64,000 nt of DNA from Roseococcus suduntuyensis. GTDB lineage: Bacteria; Pseudomonadota; Alphaproteobacteria; Acetobacterales; Acetobacteraceae. Location of the stretch: the NCBI RefSeq assembly GCF_014196305.1, contig NZ_JACIDJ010000002.1, positions 1 to 64,000 on the forward strand. The letters are read 5' to 3'. The notes below the pieces were generated by a model that was given only the letters and a program-made list of their open reading frames with translations, was not told the origin of the DNA and searched no databases. Numbering within the stretch: position 1 is the stretch's first letter; every line of letters begins with the position of its first letter. Of this stretch, positions 26,011-34,829 are shown in pieces. The position numbers and the translations under genes are program-made.

Positions 26011-26777
26011 GCCCGATCTTGGAAGGCCAGGACCTCGCGCTGCGCTTCGGCGCGGTGCGGGCGCTGGATGATGTCTCCCTCTCCCTCTGGCCCGGCGAGG
26101 TGGTGGCCATCGTGGGCGAGAGCGGCTCGGGCAAGTCCACCCTGCTGCGCGTGCTGGCGGGGCTGATGGAACCCCAGGCCGGGCGCGTGCTCTACCACGA
26201 CGCCGAGGGCGCGGCGCAGGACGTCCACGCCCTGCGCGAGGCCGAGCGCCGCACGCTCATGCGCCGCGACTGGGGCTTCGTCCACCAGAACGCCCGAGAC
26301 GGGCTGCGCATGGGCGTCTCCGCCGGCGGCAACATCGGCGAACGGCTGATGGCGGCGGGCGGGCGCCACTACGGCAACATCCGCGCGGCCGCGGCCGAAT
26401 GGATGTCCCGCGTGGAAATGGACCCGGCGCGCATGGACGAGGCGCCGCGCAACTTCTCGGGCGGCATGCAGCAGCGCCTGCAGATCGCGCGCTGCCTCGT
26501 CACGCGCCCGCGCCTGGTCTTCATGGACGAACCCACGGGCGGGCTCGATGTCAGCGTGCAGGCGCGGCTGCTGGACCTGATCCGGTCACTGGTGGCGGAG
26601 CTTGGCCTCGCCGTGCTGTTCGTGACGCATGACATCGCCGCCGCCCGGCTGCTCGCGCACCGCATCGTGGTGATGCGCCACGGACGGATCGTGGAGGAAG
26701 GGCTTGCCGACCGCGTGCTGGACGACCCGCGGCACCCCTACACCCAGCTTCTCGTCGCCTCGGTGCTGGCGGCATGA
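26007..26777 (+). CDS. phnK: C-P lyase ABC-type ATPase PhnK
   Basis: The 256-residue ABC protein has Walker [10 protein letters not shown], the signature [17 protein letters not shown] and Walker [13 protein letters not shown]. Its [20 protein letters not shown] segment is specific for PhnK. It binds the C-P lyase core rather than a membrane permease. The start at 26007 overlaps the phnJ stop (ATGA), and phnL overlaps its own stop in the same way. No transmembrane partner is encoded nearby, in line with a non-transport function. Confidence 0.94.
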   Translation: MSPILEGQDLALRFGAVRALDDVSLSLWPGEVVAIVGESGSGKSTLLRVLAGLMEPQAGRVLYHDAEGAAQDVHALREAERRTLMRRDWGFVHQNARDGLRMGVSAGGNIGERLMAAGGRHYGNIRAAAAEWMSRVEMDPARMDEAPRNFSGGMQQRLQIARCLVTRPRLVFMDEPTGGLDVSVQARLLDLIRSLVAELGLAVLFVTHDIAAARLLAHRIVVMRHGRIVEEGLADRVLDDPRHPYTQLLVASVLAA

Positions 26778-27475
26778 GCGCGCTGGCATTGGAGGTGGCG
26801 GCGCTGTCCAAACGCTTCACCCTGCACCTGCGCGGCGGCGTGAGCTTTCCCGTGCTGGAGGATGCGGCGCTGGTGCTGCACGCGGGCGAATGCGTGGCGC
26901 TGACCGGGCCCTCGGGCGCGGGGAAATCCACGCTGATGCGCTGCATCGCCGGCAATTACGGCGCCGATTCGGGCCATATCCGCCTGCGGCATCGCGACGC
27001 CATGGTGGACCTGGCCGCCGCCGATGCGCGGCTGATGCGGGAAATTCGCGCGGAAAGCCTCGGCCATGTCTCGCAATTCCTGCGCGTGATCCCGCGCGTG
27101 CCGGCGCTGGAGGTGGTGGCCGAGCCGCTGCGCGCCCGTGGCGTGCCGCGCGCCGAGGCGGAAGCGCAGGCCGCCGCCCTGCTGGCCCGGCTCAACCTGC
27201 CCGAACGCCTGCATGGTCTGCCGCCCGCCACCTTCTCGGGCGGCGAGCAGCAGCGGGTGAACATCGCCCGCGGCTTCGTGGCCCATTACCCGCTGATGCT
27301 ACTGGACGAACCCACGGCCAGCCTCGACCCCGCCAACCGCGAGGTGGTGATCGCACTGATCGCGGAGGCCAAGGCGCGGGGGGCGGCCATTCTGGGAATT
27401 TTCCATGACAGCGAGGTGCGCGCCCGCGTCGCGGATCGCCTGCATGAGGTGCGGCCGCTAGAAGACGCGGCATGA
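26774..27475 (+). CDS. phnL: C-P lyase ABC-type ATPase PhnL
   Basis: The 233-residue ABC protein has Walker [10 protein letters not shown], the signature [17 protein letters not shown] and Walker [13 protein letters not shown], with the PhnL-like [22 protein letters not shown] segment. PhnL is required with PhnG, H and I for attachment of the phosphonate to ribose triphosphate. Length is normal (226 in E. coli). The start overlaps the phnK stop by 4 bases; 37 bases separate it from phnM. Confidence 0.94.
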   Translation: MSALALEVAALSKRFTLHLRGGVSFPVLEDAALVLHAGECVALTGPSGAGKSTLMRCIAGNYGADSGHIRLRHRDAMVDLAAADARLMREIRAESLGHVSQFLRVIPRVPALEVVAEPLRARGVPRAEAEAQAAALLARLNLPERLHGLPPATFSGGEQQRVNIARGFVAHYPLMLLDEPTASLDPANREVVIALIAEAKARGAAILGIFHDSEVRARVADRLHEVRPLEDAA

Positions 27476-27512
27476 GCGCCCACATCCCCCACACACCCCA
27501 CAGCGAGGCCCG

Positions 27513-28676
27513 ATGAGCGCCATCCTTCACCGCGCCCCCGCCGCGCGCGAGACCATCCTGACCCATGCGCGCCTCATCCTGCCCGACCAGGAGCTGGACG
27601 GCACGCTGGTGCTGCGCGATGGCGTCATCGCCGATGTGCAGCCCGGCCGCGCCCATCACCCCTCGGCGGTGGATTGCGGCGGCGAGGTGCTGATGCCGGG
27701 CGTGGTGGATGTCCACACCGACAACCTGGAGCGCCAGGTGATGCCGCGCAGCAATGCGCGCTGGCCCTCGCGCTCGGCCTTCCTCAGCCACGACGCGCAA
27801 TGCGCAGTGGCGGGTGTCACCACAGTGCTGGACGCGCTCTGCCTGGGCGACCTCGGCTTCGACGTGGAGCGCGGCAAGACCTTCGAGGACGGCGTGCGCG
27901 ACATCACCGCGCTGACCGCCGAGGGCGTGCTGAAGGTGGAGCACCTGCTGCACCTTCGCTGCGAATTGCCGGCGGCCGACATGCCCACGCTGCTCGACCC
28001 CGTCGCGGAACACCCGCTGGTGGCCATGGTCAGCCTGATGGATCATTCGCCGGGTGTCGGCCAGTACCGGGACCTGGTGCGCTATCGCGCCATGCGGCTC
28101 AAGACCACGCGGATGACCGAGGCGCAGATCGAGACGCGCATCGCGGAACTGCTGGAACAGCGTGCCCGCCTGCGCGAACCGCAACGCCGCATGGTGCTGG
28201 ACCGCTTCGCCGGCCGCGACGTGCCGCTGGCCAGCCATGACGACGAGGTGCCCGCCGAAGTCGCGCGCAACGCGGCCGACGGCATCATGGTCAGCGAATT
28301 CCCGGTGACGATGGAGGCCGCGCGCGAAGCGGCGCGGCTTGGCGTCGCCGTCATCGCCGGCGCGCCCAACATCGTCCGCGGCGGCAGCCATTCCGGCAAT
28401 GTGGCGGCAATGGATCTGGTGCGCGCGGGTGCCGTGGACGTGCTGGCCAGCGACTATGTGCCGCCCGCGCTGATCGAGGCCGCCTTCGCCATGGCGGAGG
28501 TGACGGGCCTGCCCGCCGCCATCGCCACCATCACGGCCAACGCGGCCGACATGTGCCGCCTGCAGGATCGCGGGCGGCTGGCGATCGGGCAGCGTGCCGA
28601 CATCGTGCGCGTCCTGCCGCACCAGGGCATTCCCGTCATCCGCGCGGTGTGGCGCGGCGGGGAGCGGGTGGCGTGA
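27513..28676 (+). CDS. phnM: Alpha-D-ribose 1-methylphosphonate 5-triphosphate diphosphatase PhnM
   Basis: The 387-residue amidohydrolase has VLMPGVVDVHTDNLERQVMP with the HxD metal motif, CAVAGVTTVLDALCLGDLGF, SLMDHSPGVGQYRD, LASHDDEVPAEV, GAPNIVRGGSHSGN and VLASDYVPPAL. It hydrolyses the triphosphate to yield 5-phosphoribosyl 1-phosphonate and pyrophosphate. It is closer to E. coli PhnM than the copy beside phnF. Length is normal. It ends in a GTGA that can serve as start for the next gene, so coupling is likely. Confidence 0.95.
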   Translation: MSAILHRAPAARETILTHARLILPDQELDGTLVLRDGVIADVQPGRAHHPSAVDCGGEVLMPGVVDVHTDNLERQVMPRSNARWPSRSAFLSHDAQCAVAGVTTVLDALCLGDLGFDVERGKTFEDGVRDITALTAEGVLKVEHLLHLRCELPAADMPTLLDPVAEHPLVAMVSLMDHSPGVGQYRDLVRYRAMRLKTTRMTEAQIETRIAELLEQRARLREPQRRMVLDRFAGRDVPLASHDDEVPAEVARNAADGIMVSEFPVTMEAAREAARLGVAVIAGAPNIVRGGSHSGNVAAMDLVRAGAVDVLASDYVPPALIEAAFAMAEVTGLPAAIATITANAADMCRLQDRGRLAIGQRADIVRVLPHQGIPVIRAVWRGGERVA

Positions 28677-28678
28677 CG

Positions 28679-29356
28679 ATGCGCGCCGCCCTCTACTGGG
28701 CGCCCGAGGTGGATGATCCGCTGCACGCCGCCGGCAGCGCCTGGCTCGGCCGTGACGCCGAGACGGGCGCCACCCTGACGCAGCCCCCCGTGCCCGACCT
28801 GCCCGCCCTCACCGCCGATGCGCGGGGCTATGGCCTGCACGCGACGCTGAAGCCGCCCTTCCGCATCGCAACTTCCTACGCCGCGCTTCGCGAGGATGCG
28901 GCCGCCTTCGCGGCGCGCACGGCGCCCTTCGACCTGCCGCCACTGGCGGTGATGGACCTGAAGGGGTTCCTCGCGCTGCGCGAAACCGCCCCCTGCCCGG
29001 CGCTGCGCGCGCTGACGGATGGCGCGGTGGCCGCGCTGGACGCCCATCGCGCGCCCCCCACCGAGCAGGAGCTGGCCCGGCGCCGCAAGGCCAACCTCTC
29101 GCCCCGGCAGGAGGCGATGCTCGCGCGCTGGGGCTATCCCTATCTCGAAGAAGATTGGCAGTTCCACGTCACGCTGACGCGCCGCCTGACGCCCGAGGAA
29201 GCGGCATGGGTGCGCCCGGCGGCCGAGGCGCATTTCGCCTCAGTGTTCGAAATGGGGACCGGCCGGGCGCGGCGGGTGCGCGAGGTCTGCCTGTTCACCC
29301 AGGCCGGCCCCGGCGCCCCCTTCCTGATCGCCGAGCGCCTGGCGCTCGGCGGGTAG
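28679..29356 (+). CDS. DUF1045 phosphonate-operon protein with 2H phosphoesterase motifs
   Basis: From the ATG at 28679 the product has 225 residues; a GTG at 28673 overlapping the phnM stop is an alternative start. Two H-x-T motifs, H54-A-T56 in YGLHATLKPPF and H163-V-T165 in WQFHVTLTRRL, are about 109 residues apart, the signature of the 2H phosphoesterase superfamily. DUF1045 members are usually found in C-P lyase operons and their role is unknown. The operon lacks phnP, whose product opens the ribose 1,2-cyclic phosphate made by PhnJ. Some 2H enzymes hydrolyse the like 1'',2''-cyclic phosphate of ADP-ribose, so this protein is a reasonable PhnP substitute. That is inference. Confidence 0.85.
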   Translation: MRAALYWAPEVDDPLHAAGSAWLGRDAETGATLTQPPVPDLPALTADARGYGLHATLKPPFRIATSYAALREDAAAFAARTAPFDLPPLAVMDLKGFLALRETAPCPALRALTDGAVAALDAHRAPPTEQELARRRKANLSPRQEAMLARWGYPYLEEDWQFHVTLTRRLTPEEAAWVRPAAEAHFASVFEMGTGRARRVREVCLFTQAGPGAPFLIAERLALGG

Positions 29357-29361
29357 CCGCC

Positions 29362-29922
29362 TTACCGCGTGGCGGGGGCGGCCGGCGCACCCGGCTGGCC
29401 GGGCTGCCCGGGGCCGCGGCCTTCGCCACGCGCGCGCCGCTGGGGCAGCTCGTCACGGGTGATGGCGCCGTCGCCATTCGCGTCCGCCATGCGGAAGCGC
29501 ATCTCGGCGGGGGCGCGCATCTCCTCCAGGGTCACGACGCCGTCGCGGTTGGCGTCGAGGCCGCGGAACATCGCCGCGCGGTGCTGCTGCATCCGCTCGG
29601 CGTGACGGCCGGTCGGCTGGGCGCGGCCTTCGCGCTGCTGGCGGCCTTCGCGCTGCGGATACATGTTGGCGAACTCCTCCGGCGTCAGCCCGCCGCTGCG
29701 GTCGGCATCGGCCGCCTGGAAGCGCTGGGTGACCACGCCCCAGGCCTCGTCCCAGGTGATGCGGCCGTCATTGTTGGTGTCGAGCTGCTGGAACATGCGG
29801 GCGCCGGGGCCACCGCCCGGACCGGCGCCGGGGCCAGGCTGGGCGAAGGCGACGCCGCCCGCGAGCAGGCCGGCGCCCAGGATGGCGGCACCGAACAGGG
29901 AGGGAATGCGAAACTTGGCCAT
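29362..29922 (-). CDS. Exported EF-hand protein with four calcium-binding loops
   Basis: The 186-residue protein starts with a signal peptide (hydrophobic residues about 8-25, cleavage near AFAQ). Four EF-hand loops follow: DTNNDGRITWDE, DADRSGGLTPEE, DANRDGVVTLEE and DANGDGAITRDE, arranged as two pairs separated by an arginine- and glutamine-rich linker. The C-terminus is Gly/Pro/Ala-rich. Such proteins bind calcium in the periplasm or outside the cell; the partner is unknown. It converges with the DUF1045 gene (5 bases apart), and has its own upstream region with no clear promoter call. Confidence 0.88.
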   Translation of the reverse strand: MAKFRIPSLFGAAILGAGLLAGGVAFAQPGPGAGPGGGPGARMFQQLDTNNDGRITWDEAWGVVTQRFQAADADRSGGLTPEEFANMYPQREGRQQREGRAQPTGRHAERMQQHRAAMFRGLDANRDGVVTLEEMRAPAEMRFRMADANGDGAITRDELPQRRARGEGRGPGQPGQPGAPAAPATR

Positions 29923-30037
29923 GGTGGTCTCCTCAATGCCGGGCGGAATGTTCCGTCCGATGAGGGGACCATGCGCCCCGCTTGTAACAGCCGCATGGCG
30001 AAGCGGGCCCCGGGAGGTGATGAAATGTGACCGGCCC

Positions 30038-30109
30038 TGCCGGGTGTCGGGATTGAACCGACGACCTACCGCTTACAAGGCGGTTGCTCTACCGCTGAGC
30101 TAACCCGGC
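30038..30109 (-). tRNA. tRNA-Thr (anticodon UGU)
   Basis: On the minus strand the 7-bp acceptor stem GCCGGGT/ACCCGGC closes a full cloverleaf: D arm GCTC-AGCGGTA-GAGC, anticodon arm ACCGC-CTTGTAA-GCGGT with anticodon TGT, 5-base variable loop, and T arm GTCGG-TTCAATC-CCGAC. The discriminator is A. TGT reads ACA codons, hence threonine. CCA is not encoded. Confidence 0.95.
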
Positions 30110-30176
30110 CAGGCGCGTCCTTCTACGGCAGGGGGCCATGGGTTGTCAGCAGGCGACGGGCGGGCTTCATGGGGCC

Positions 30177-30965
30177 ATGCGCCCCAACCGTCCTTCGCCG
30201 CGCGCCCGCGGCCCCGCCTCCCACCGCCCGGCCGAGAGCCCCAGGGGGAGTGCGGATGGCGTCTGGCTGCACGGCCTGCACCCGGTCGCGGCCGCGCTGG
30301 CCAACCCCGCCCGCCGCCTGCGCCGCCTGCTGGTGACGCGCGAGGCCGAGCGCGAGCTGGCCGAGCGTGTGCCCAACCCCTGGCGCATCACCCCCGAACT
30401 GGTGGAACGGGACCGGCTGGCGGCCCTGCTGCCGCCCGAATCCGTCCACCAGGGCGCCGCCCTGCTGGTCGAGCCGCTGCCCGAGCTGTTGTTGGAGAAG
30501 GTGCTGGAAGGCTCCACCGGCCCGGTGCTGGTGCTGGACCAGGTGACGGACCCGCGCAATGTCGGCGCCATCCTCCGTTCCGCCGCCGCCTTCGGCGCGG
30601 CGGCGGTGGTGATGCAGGACCGCCATGCCCCACAGGAGACCGGCTCGCTCGCCCGCGCCGCCTCGGGCGCGCTGGAGGTCGTGCCCATCCTGCGCGAGGT
30701 GAACCTCTCCCGCGCCCTGCAGGCCTTGAAGAAGGCCGGGCTCTGGGTGGTGGGGCTGGAGGCGGCGGGGCCCGTCACCCTCGCGCAGTCGGGATTGCAG
30801 GGGCGGCGCGTGGCCCTGGTGCTGGGCGCCGAGGGCGAGGGGCTGCGCCGGCTGACGCGCGAGAATTGCGACGAACTCGTCCGCCTGCCCATCATGCCAG
30901 CGATGGAAAGCCTGAACGTCTCGGCCGCCGCGGCCGTGGCGCTGTATGAACTGGTGAGGGAATGA
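30177..30965 (+). CDS. rlmB: TrmH-family 23S rRNA 2'-O-methyltransferase (RlmB-like)
   Basis: Starting at the ATG at 30177, the 262-residue protein has an N-terminal substrate-binding region (GLHPVAAALANPARRLRRLL) and a SpoU/TrmH knotted domain with the three motifs: LDQVTDPRNVGAILRSAAAF, VLGAEGEGLRR and MESLNVSAAAAVALYE. RlmB methylates G2251 of 23S rRNA. The Arg/Pro-rich first 35 residues extend beyond E. coli RlmB (243). An in-frame ATG 13 codons upstream exists but gives no recognisable extra sequence. It is divergent from tRNA-Thr by about 67 bases. Confidence 0.85.
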   Translation: MRPNRPSPRARGPASHRPAESPRGSADGVWLHGLHPVAAALANPARRLRRLLVTREAERELAERVPNPWRITPELVERDRLAALLPPESVHQGAALLVEPLPELLLEKVLEGSTGPVLVLDQVTDPRNVGAILRSAAAFGAAAVVMQDRHAPQETGSLARAASGALEVVPILREVNLSRALQALKKAGLWVVGLEAAGPVTLAQSGLQGRRVALVLGAEGEGLRRLTRENCDELVRLPIMPAMESLNVSAAAAVALYELVRE

Positions 30966-30969
30966 CCGA

Positions 30970-31734
30970 ATGAGTGATGCGGCCGACATGATCCTCGACG
31001 CTTGGCGCGCCAAGCGGGTGCTGGCCCCGTTGGGCAGCGCCGCCCCCCGCACGGAGGCCGAGGGCTATGCCGTGCAGCGGCGCGTGGCGGAGGCGCAGGG
31101 CGCCATCCCGCCCGCGGGCTTCAAGATCGGCGCCACGACGCGGCAGATGCAGGAGATCCTGGGCCTGGGCGGGCCGGCGGCGGGCTTCGTGCCGGCCAGC
31201 TCCATCAATGCCGATGGCCTGAGCGTCGCCTATGTCGATTTCCTCAATGCCGGCGTGGAGTGCGAGGTGGCGGTGCGACTCGGCCGCGACATGCCCGCCC
31301 GCCCCACCACCCGCGAGGCCGCGGCCGAGGCGGTGGCCGAGGTCTTCGCCGCCATCGAGATCGTGGAAAAGCGCTATGGCGACCTGGGGCAGCTCGGCAC
31401 GCCCACGCTGATCGCGGACCAGGTCTTCCATGCCTCGGGCGTGCTGGGCGCGCCGGTGGCGGATTGGCGCGCGCTGGACCTGGGAGCCGCGCGGGGCGAG
31501 CTGCGCGTGGACGGCCAGGTGCGCGGGTCGGGCTTCGGGCGGGACCTGCTGGGCCATCCGCTGGAGGCGCTGGCCTGGCTCGCGGGCTCGGGCGCCGCGC
31601 GGGAATTCGGGGGGCTGAAGGCGGGGCAGGTGGTCTGGCTGGGCTCCGTGACTCCGCCGATCTGGTTGGACGGACCCTGCGCGGTGGAGGTGGAGTTCGA
31701 CCTGCTGGGCCGGGTGACGCTGCGCTTCACCTGA
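30970..31734 (+). CDS. 2-keto-4-pentenoate hydratase / fumarylacetoacetate-hydrolase family protein
   Basis: The 254-residue protein has the MhpD-type pattern: EGYAVQRRVAEAQGAIPPAG, FKIGATTRQMQEILG, then YVDFLNAGVECEVAVRLGRD with the paired glutamates that hold metal, and a second acidic pair in AAIEIVEKRYGD. The C-terminal GSVTPPIWLDGP loop fits hydratases of aromatic meta-cleavage pathways. Catabolic partner genes are absent, so the real substrate is open. It starts 4 bases after the rlmB stop. Confidence 0.8.
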   Translation: MSDAADMILDAWRAKRVLAPLGSAAPRTEAEGYAVQRRVAEAQGAIPPAGFKIGATTRQMQEILGLGGPAAGFVPASSINADGLSVAYVDFLNAGVECEVAVRLGRDMPARPTTREAAAEAVAEVFAAIEIVEKRYGDLGQLGTPTLIADQVFHASGVLGAPVADWRALDLGAARGELRVDGQVRGSGFGRDLLGHPLEALAWLAGSGAAREFGGLKAGQVVWLGSVTPPIWLDGPCAVEVEFDLLGRVTLRFT

Positions 31735-31840
31735 GGCGCGTTTACCCGGCGTTAACGCCCGGCATGGGATGTGGTGGCGAGGAGCCGAACCGGCCCGAGT
31801 GACCAGCCGCCAGAAGGGCGGGCAGCAGGAATAGCCCCCC

Positions 31841-32068
31841 ATGTCTTCGCCGGACTGGAAGCATTTGCCCGACGAACTCCAGCTCGTCCTCGCGCGCGAA
31901 GCCCTGCGTCGCGCCGCGGAAACCCTCGCCGAACATGCCGAACTCCTGGCCTTCGAGATGGAGGGCGGCATGTTGCAGGACCGCGGCGGACCGGATGCGC
32001 TGCGCCTCTTCGCCTCCGTGGTGCGGGCCACCAGCACCGACAGCCTGGGACCGGTCGGGCACGCCTGA
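31841..32068 (+). CDS. Small conserved-looking hypothetical protein
   Basis: The 75-residue product is mostly helical (LPDELQLVLAREALRRAAET, LAEHAELLAFEMEGG) with no signal, cysteines or membrane segment. The codon use resembles neighbouring real genes and a purine stretch lies upstream (GGGCGGGCAGCAGGAATAG), but I do not recognise a family. It lies between the hydratase gene and the ABC transporter operon with about 100-base gaps on both sides. Confidence 0.45.
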   Translation: MSSPDWKHLPDELQLVLAREALRRAAETLAEHAELLAFEMEGGMLQDRGGPDALRLFASVVRATSTDSLGPVGHA

Positions 32069-32167
32069 AGGGTCCACCGCTCGCTTGTGCTGCCGCCCGG
32101 CCCTGGCCTAACCTCATCACCGGGAGTTCGACGCCACGCACCGGCCACGCACCGGAGGTGGACGAGC

Positions 32168-33775
32168 ATGGAATTCAATCGGAGACAGGGCCTCGCCGCC
32201 GCGGGTGGTCTGGCCATGGGCGCGACCTTGCCCGCGGGCGAGGCTTCCGCCCAGACGCGCGCCGAGACGCTGCGCTATGTGACGGGCAACACCGTCAACT
32301 CGCTCGATCCGAGCGTGCCCGGTTCCACGCGCGAGAGCTTCGGCCTCAGCATGAACGTCTATGACCGCCTGGCCGCCTTCGGCCGCAAGCGGCTGGGCGA
32401 CAACTGGGTCTTCGACCACAACGACATCCGCGGCGAGCTGGCCGAGCGCATTGACCGCAGCCCCGATGGCCGCACCTTCACCTTCCACATCCGCCAGGGC
32501 GCCACCTGGCATGACGGCACGCCCGTCACCGCCGAGGATGTGAAGTGGTCGCTGGACCGCGCCGTCTCCGCACGGTCGCTGGCGCCGCCGCAGATGTCCA
32601 CGGGCTCCATCACCAGCCCCGACCAGTTCCGCATCGCCGGGCCGCGCGTGGTGGAGATGATGGTGGAGCGGCCGGACCGCCTCGCGCTGTCCAACATGTG
32701 CGTGCCCTACGCCATCATGATCAACAGCACGCTGGCCAAGCGCCACGCCACCACGGACGACCCCTGGGCGCTGAACTGGCTGAAGGACAATTCGGCCGCC
32801 GGCGGCGCCTATATCGTGGAGCAGCACCGGCCGGGCACCCAGACCATCCTGCGCCGCAACGACAACTGGCGGGGCGGCGAGCAGCCGGGCTTCCGCCGCG
32901 TCATCGTGCAGACCGTGCCCGAGGTGGCGACGCGCGCGAACCTGGTGGAGCGGGGCGACGCCGACCTCTCCATTGATCTGCAGCCGAGCGACGTGGCGGC
33001 GCTGGCGCAGCGCGGGCGGGTGAAGGTGGTCTCGGTGCCGCAGACCAACGGCTTCACGCACATCTCCATGAACAACACCATGGCGCCCTTCGACGATGTG
33101 AAGGTGCGCCAGGCCATCGCCGCCGCCCTGCCCTACCAGGACATGTTCCAGGCCGCGCTGTTCAGCCGCGGCCGCGCGCTGTTCGGCGCGGACTGGACCA
33201 CCACGCCGCCGAATTCCGACTTCCCGCAGCCCATGCCGCTGCACAGCAACCTGGAACGCGCGCGCGAATTGCTGCGCGAATCGGGGCATCCAAACGGCTT
33301 CTCGACCACCTTCACCATCGGCACGGGCGTCTCGGCCTGGGCGGAACCGATGGCGGCGCTGATCAAGGAATCGCTCGCGCGGATCAACATCAACGTGGAC
33401 ATCCGCAAGCTGCCGGACGCCCAGTTCAACACGGGCCAGGCCGAGCGCACCCTGCCGTTCTACACCGAGGGCGGTACCGCCTGGCTACCGGCGCCGGACT
33501 ATTTCTTCCGCCTCTACTTCACCCGGCCGCAGCGCTGGAATTTCGCCAGCTTCAACAACGAGGAAATCAACGCCCTCACGCGCGAGGCGCAGTTCGAGAC
33601 AGACGCCGCGAAATACGACGCCGCCTGCAAGCGGATGATCGAAATCCTCGCCGCCGAGGTGCCGCTCATCCTCGCCTGGCAGCCGCTGCACGAGGCGGTG
33701 ATGGCGCGCAACATCGAGGGCTACACCTACTGGTTCTACCGGCAGGCGGATTTCCGCGACCTCAAGCGTGTCTGA
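32168..33775 (+). CDS. ABC transporter substrate-binding protein, dipeptide/oligopeptide family (system 1)
   Basis: The ATG at 32168 gives 535 residues with a twin-arginine-like signal (NRRQGLAAAGGLAMGATLPA, cleavage near ASAQ). SBP_bac_5 blocks follow: GRTFTFHIRQGATWHDGTPV, TAEDVKWSLDR, and YIVEQHRPGTQTILRRNDNW. It captures its ligand in the periplasm for the two permeases and fused ATPase encoded next. Family 5 binding proteins carry peptides, nickel, sugars or opines; the ligand here cannot be read. The stop overlaps the next gene by 8 bases. Confidence 0.9.
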   Translation: MEFNRRQGLAAAGGLAMGATLPAGEASAQTRAETLRYVTGNTVNSLDPSVPGSTRESFGLSMNVYDRLAAFGRKRLGDNWVFDHNDIRGELAERIDRSPDGRTFTFHIRQGATWHDGTPVTAEDVKWSLDRAVSARSLAPPQMSTGSITSPDQFRIAGPRVVEMMVERPDRLALSNMCVPYAIMINSTLAKRHATTDDPWALNWLKDNSAAGGAYIVEQHRPGTQTILRRNDNWRGGEQPGFRRVIVQTVPEVATRANLVERGDADLSIDLQPSDVAALAQRGRVKVVSVPQTNGFTHISMNNTMAPFDDVKVRQAIAAALPYQDMFQAALFSRGRALFGADWTTTPPNSDFPQPMPLHSNLERARELLRESGHPNGFSTTFTIGTGVSAWAEPMAALIKESLARININVDIRKLPDAQFNTGQAERTLPFYTEGGTAWLPAPDYFFRLYFTRPQRWNFASFNNEEINALTREAQFETDAAKYDAACKRMIEILAAEVPLILAWQPLHEAVMARNIEGYTYWFYRQADFRDLKRV

Positions 33776-34829
33776 CGCCGCGCAGCCCGCGCCGCGCGGG
33801 GGCAAGTGGGGCGCGGTGGGGCGGCGGGTGGGCATGCGCCTGCTCTCCGCCGTGCCGGCGCTGTTCGGGGTGCTGGTCTTCACCTTCCTGCTGATGCGCG
33901 TCCTGCCCGGCGACCCGGCGGTGTTCTTCGCCGCAGGCGCCAATACGGGCCAGGCCGAGATCGACATGGTGCGCGAGCAGATGGGCCTGGACCGGCCGAT
34001 GCATGAGCAGTTGCTGCGCTACCTCTGGGACATCACCCGGGGCAATCTCGGCAACTCCATGACCACGGGGCAGCCCGTGCGGACGGACCTGGTCGAGCGG
34101 CTGCCGGCCTCGCTGGAGCTCACCTTCTCGGCGCTGCTGCTGGCGTTGAGCCTCGCACTCCCGCTCGGCATCGTGGCGGCGCTGCGGCCGGGCACGCTGG
34201 TGGACCATGTCGTGCGCTTCCTCTGCACGCTGGGCGTCTGCGTGCCGACCTTCGTCTCGGGCCTGCTGCTGATCTATGTCTTCTACTACCTGCTGGCCTG
34301 GGCGCCGGACCCGACCGGGCGGCTCGACATCTTCGCGGCCACGCCGCCCGAGATCACGGGCTTTCTCCTCATTGACTTCGCGCTGGTGCGGGATTGGGAA
34401 GGGTGGCGGGCCGCGGCGGGGCAGTTGATCCTGCCGGCCTCCACCATGGCGCTCTTCGTCCTCGCGCCGCTGGCGCGCATGACGCGGGCGTCCATGCTGG
34501 CGGTGCTGGGCAGTGACTTCGTGCGGACGGCAAAGTCCCTCGGCCTGTCGCATTGGCGCATCATCGTGGTCTATGCGCTGCGGAATGCGCTGCTGCCGGT
34601 GCTGACCATCTCGGGCATCGTCTTCTCGACCATGCTGGGCGCCAATGTGCTGGTGGAGAAGGTCTTCTCCTGGCCCGGCGTCGCCTCCTACGCGCTCGAT
34701 GCGCTGCTGGCCTCGGACTACGCGCCGGTGCAGGGCTTCGTGCTGCTGATGGCGACCATCTTCGTCATGGTGAATCTGTTGATCGACATTCTCTACGGCG
34801 TGGCCGACCCGCGGGCCTCGGTGGCATGA
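33768..34829 (+). CDS. ABC transporter permease, DppB type (system 1)
   Basis: The 353-residue integral membrane protein starts at GTG inside the end of the preceding gene. VPALFGVLVFTFLLMRVLPG is the first helix, and the EAA loop appears as FVRTAKSLGLSHWRIIVVYA followed by LRNALLPVLTISG. About six hydrophobic segments are visible. It forms the inner-membrane channel with the DppC-type partner. It is slightly longer than DppB (339). The four genes are joined by overlaps of a few bases. Confidence 0.92.
   Translation: MSDAAQPAPRGGKWGAVGRRVGMRLLSAVPALFGVLVFTFLLMRVLPGDPAVFFAAGANTGQAEIDMVREQMGLDRPMHEQLLRYLWDITRGNLGNSMTTGQPVRTDLVERLPASLELTFSALLLALSLALPLGIVAALRPGTLVDHVVRFLCTLGVCVPTFVSGLLLIYVFYYLLAWAPDPTGRLDIFAATPPEITGFLLIDFALVRDWEGWRAAAGQLILPASTMALFVLAPLARMTRASMLAVLGSDFVRTAKSLGLSHWRIIVVYALRNALLPVLTISGIVFSTMLGANVLVEKVFSWPGVASYALDALLASDYAPVQGFVLLMATIFVMVNLLIDILYGVADPRASVA

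Noticed and set aside
29340-29362. Hairpin GGCGG-GTAG-CCGCC between the convergent DUF1045 and EF-hand genes as a terminator
   Set aside because: The stem has only 5 bp and no T-run, so it is not distinguishable from chance in this GC-rich DNA.
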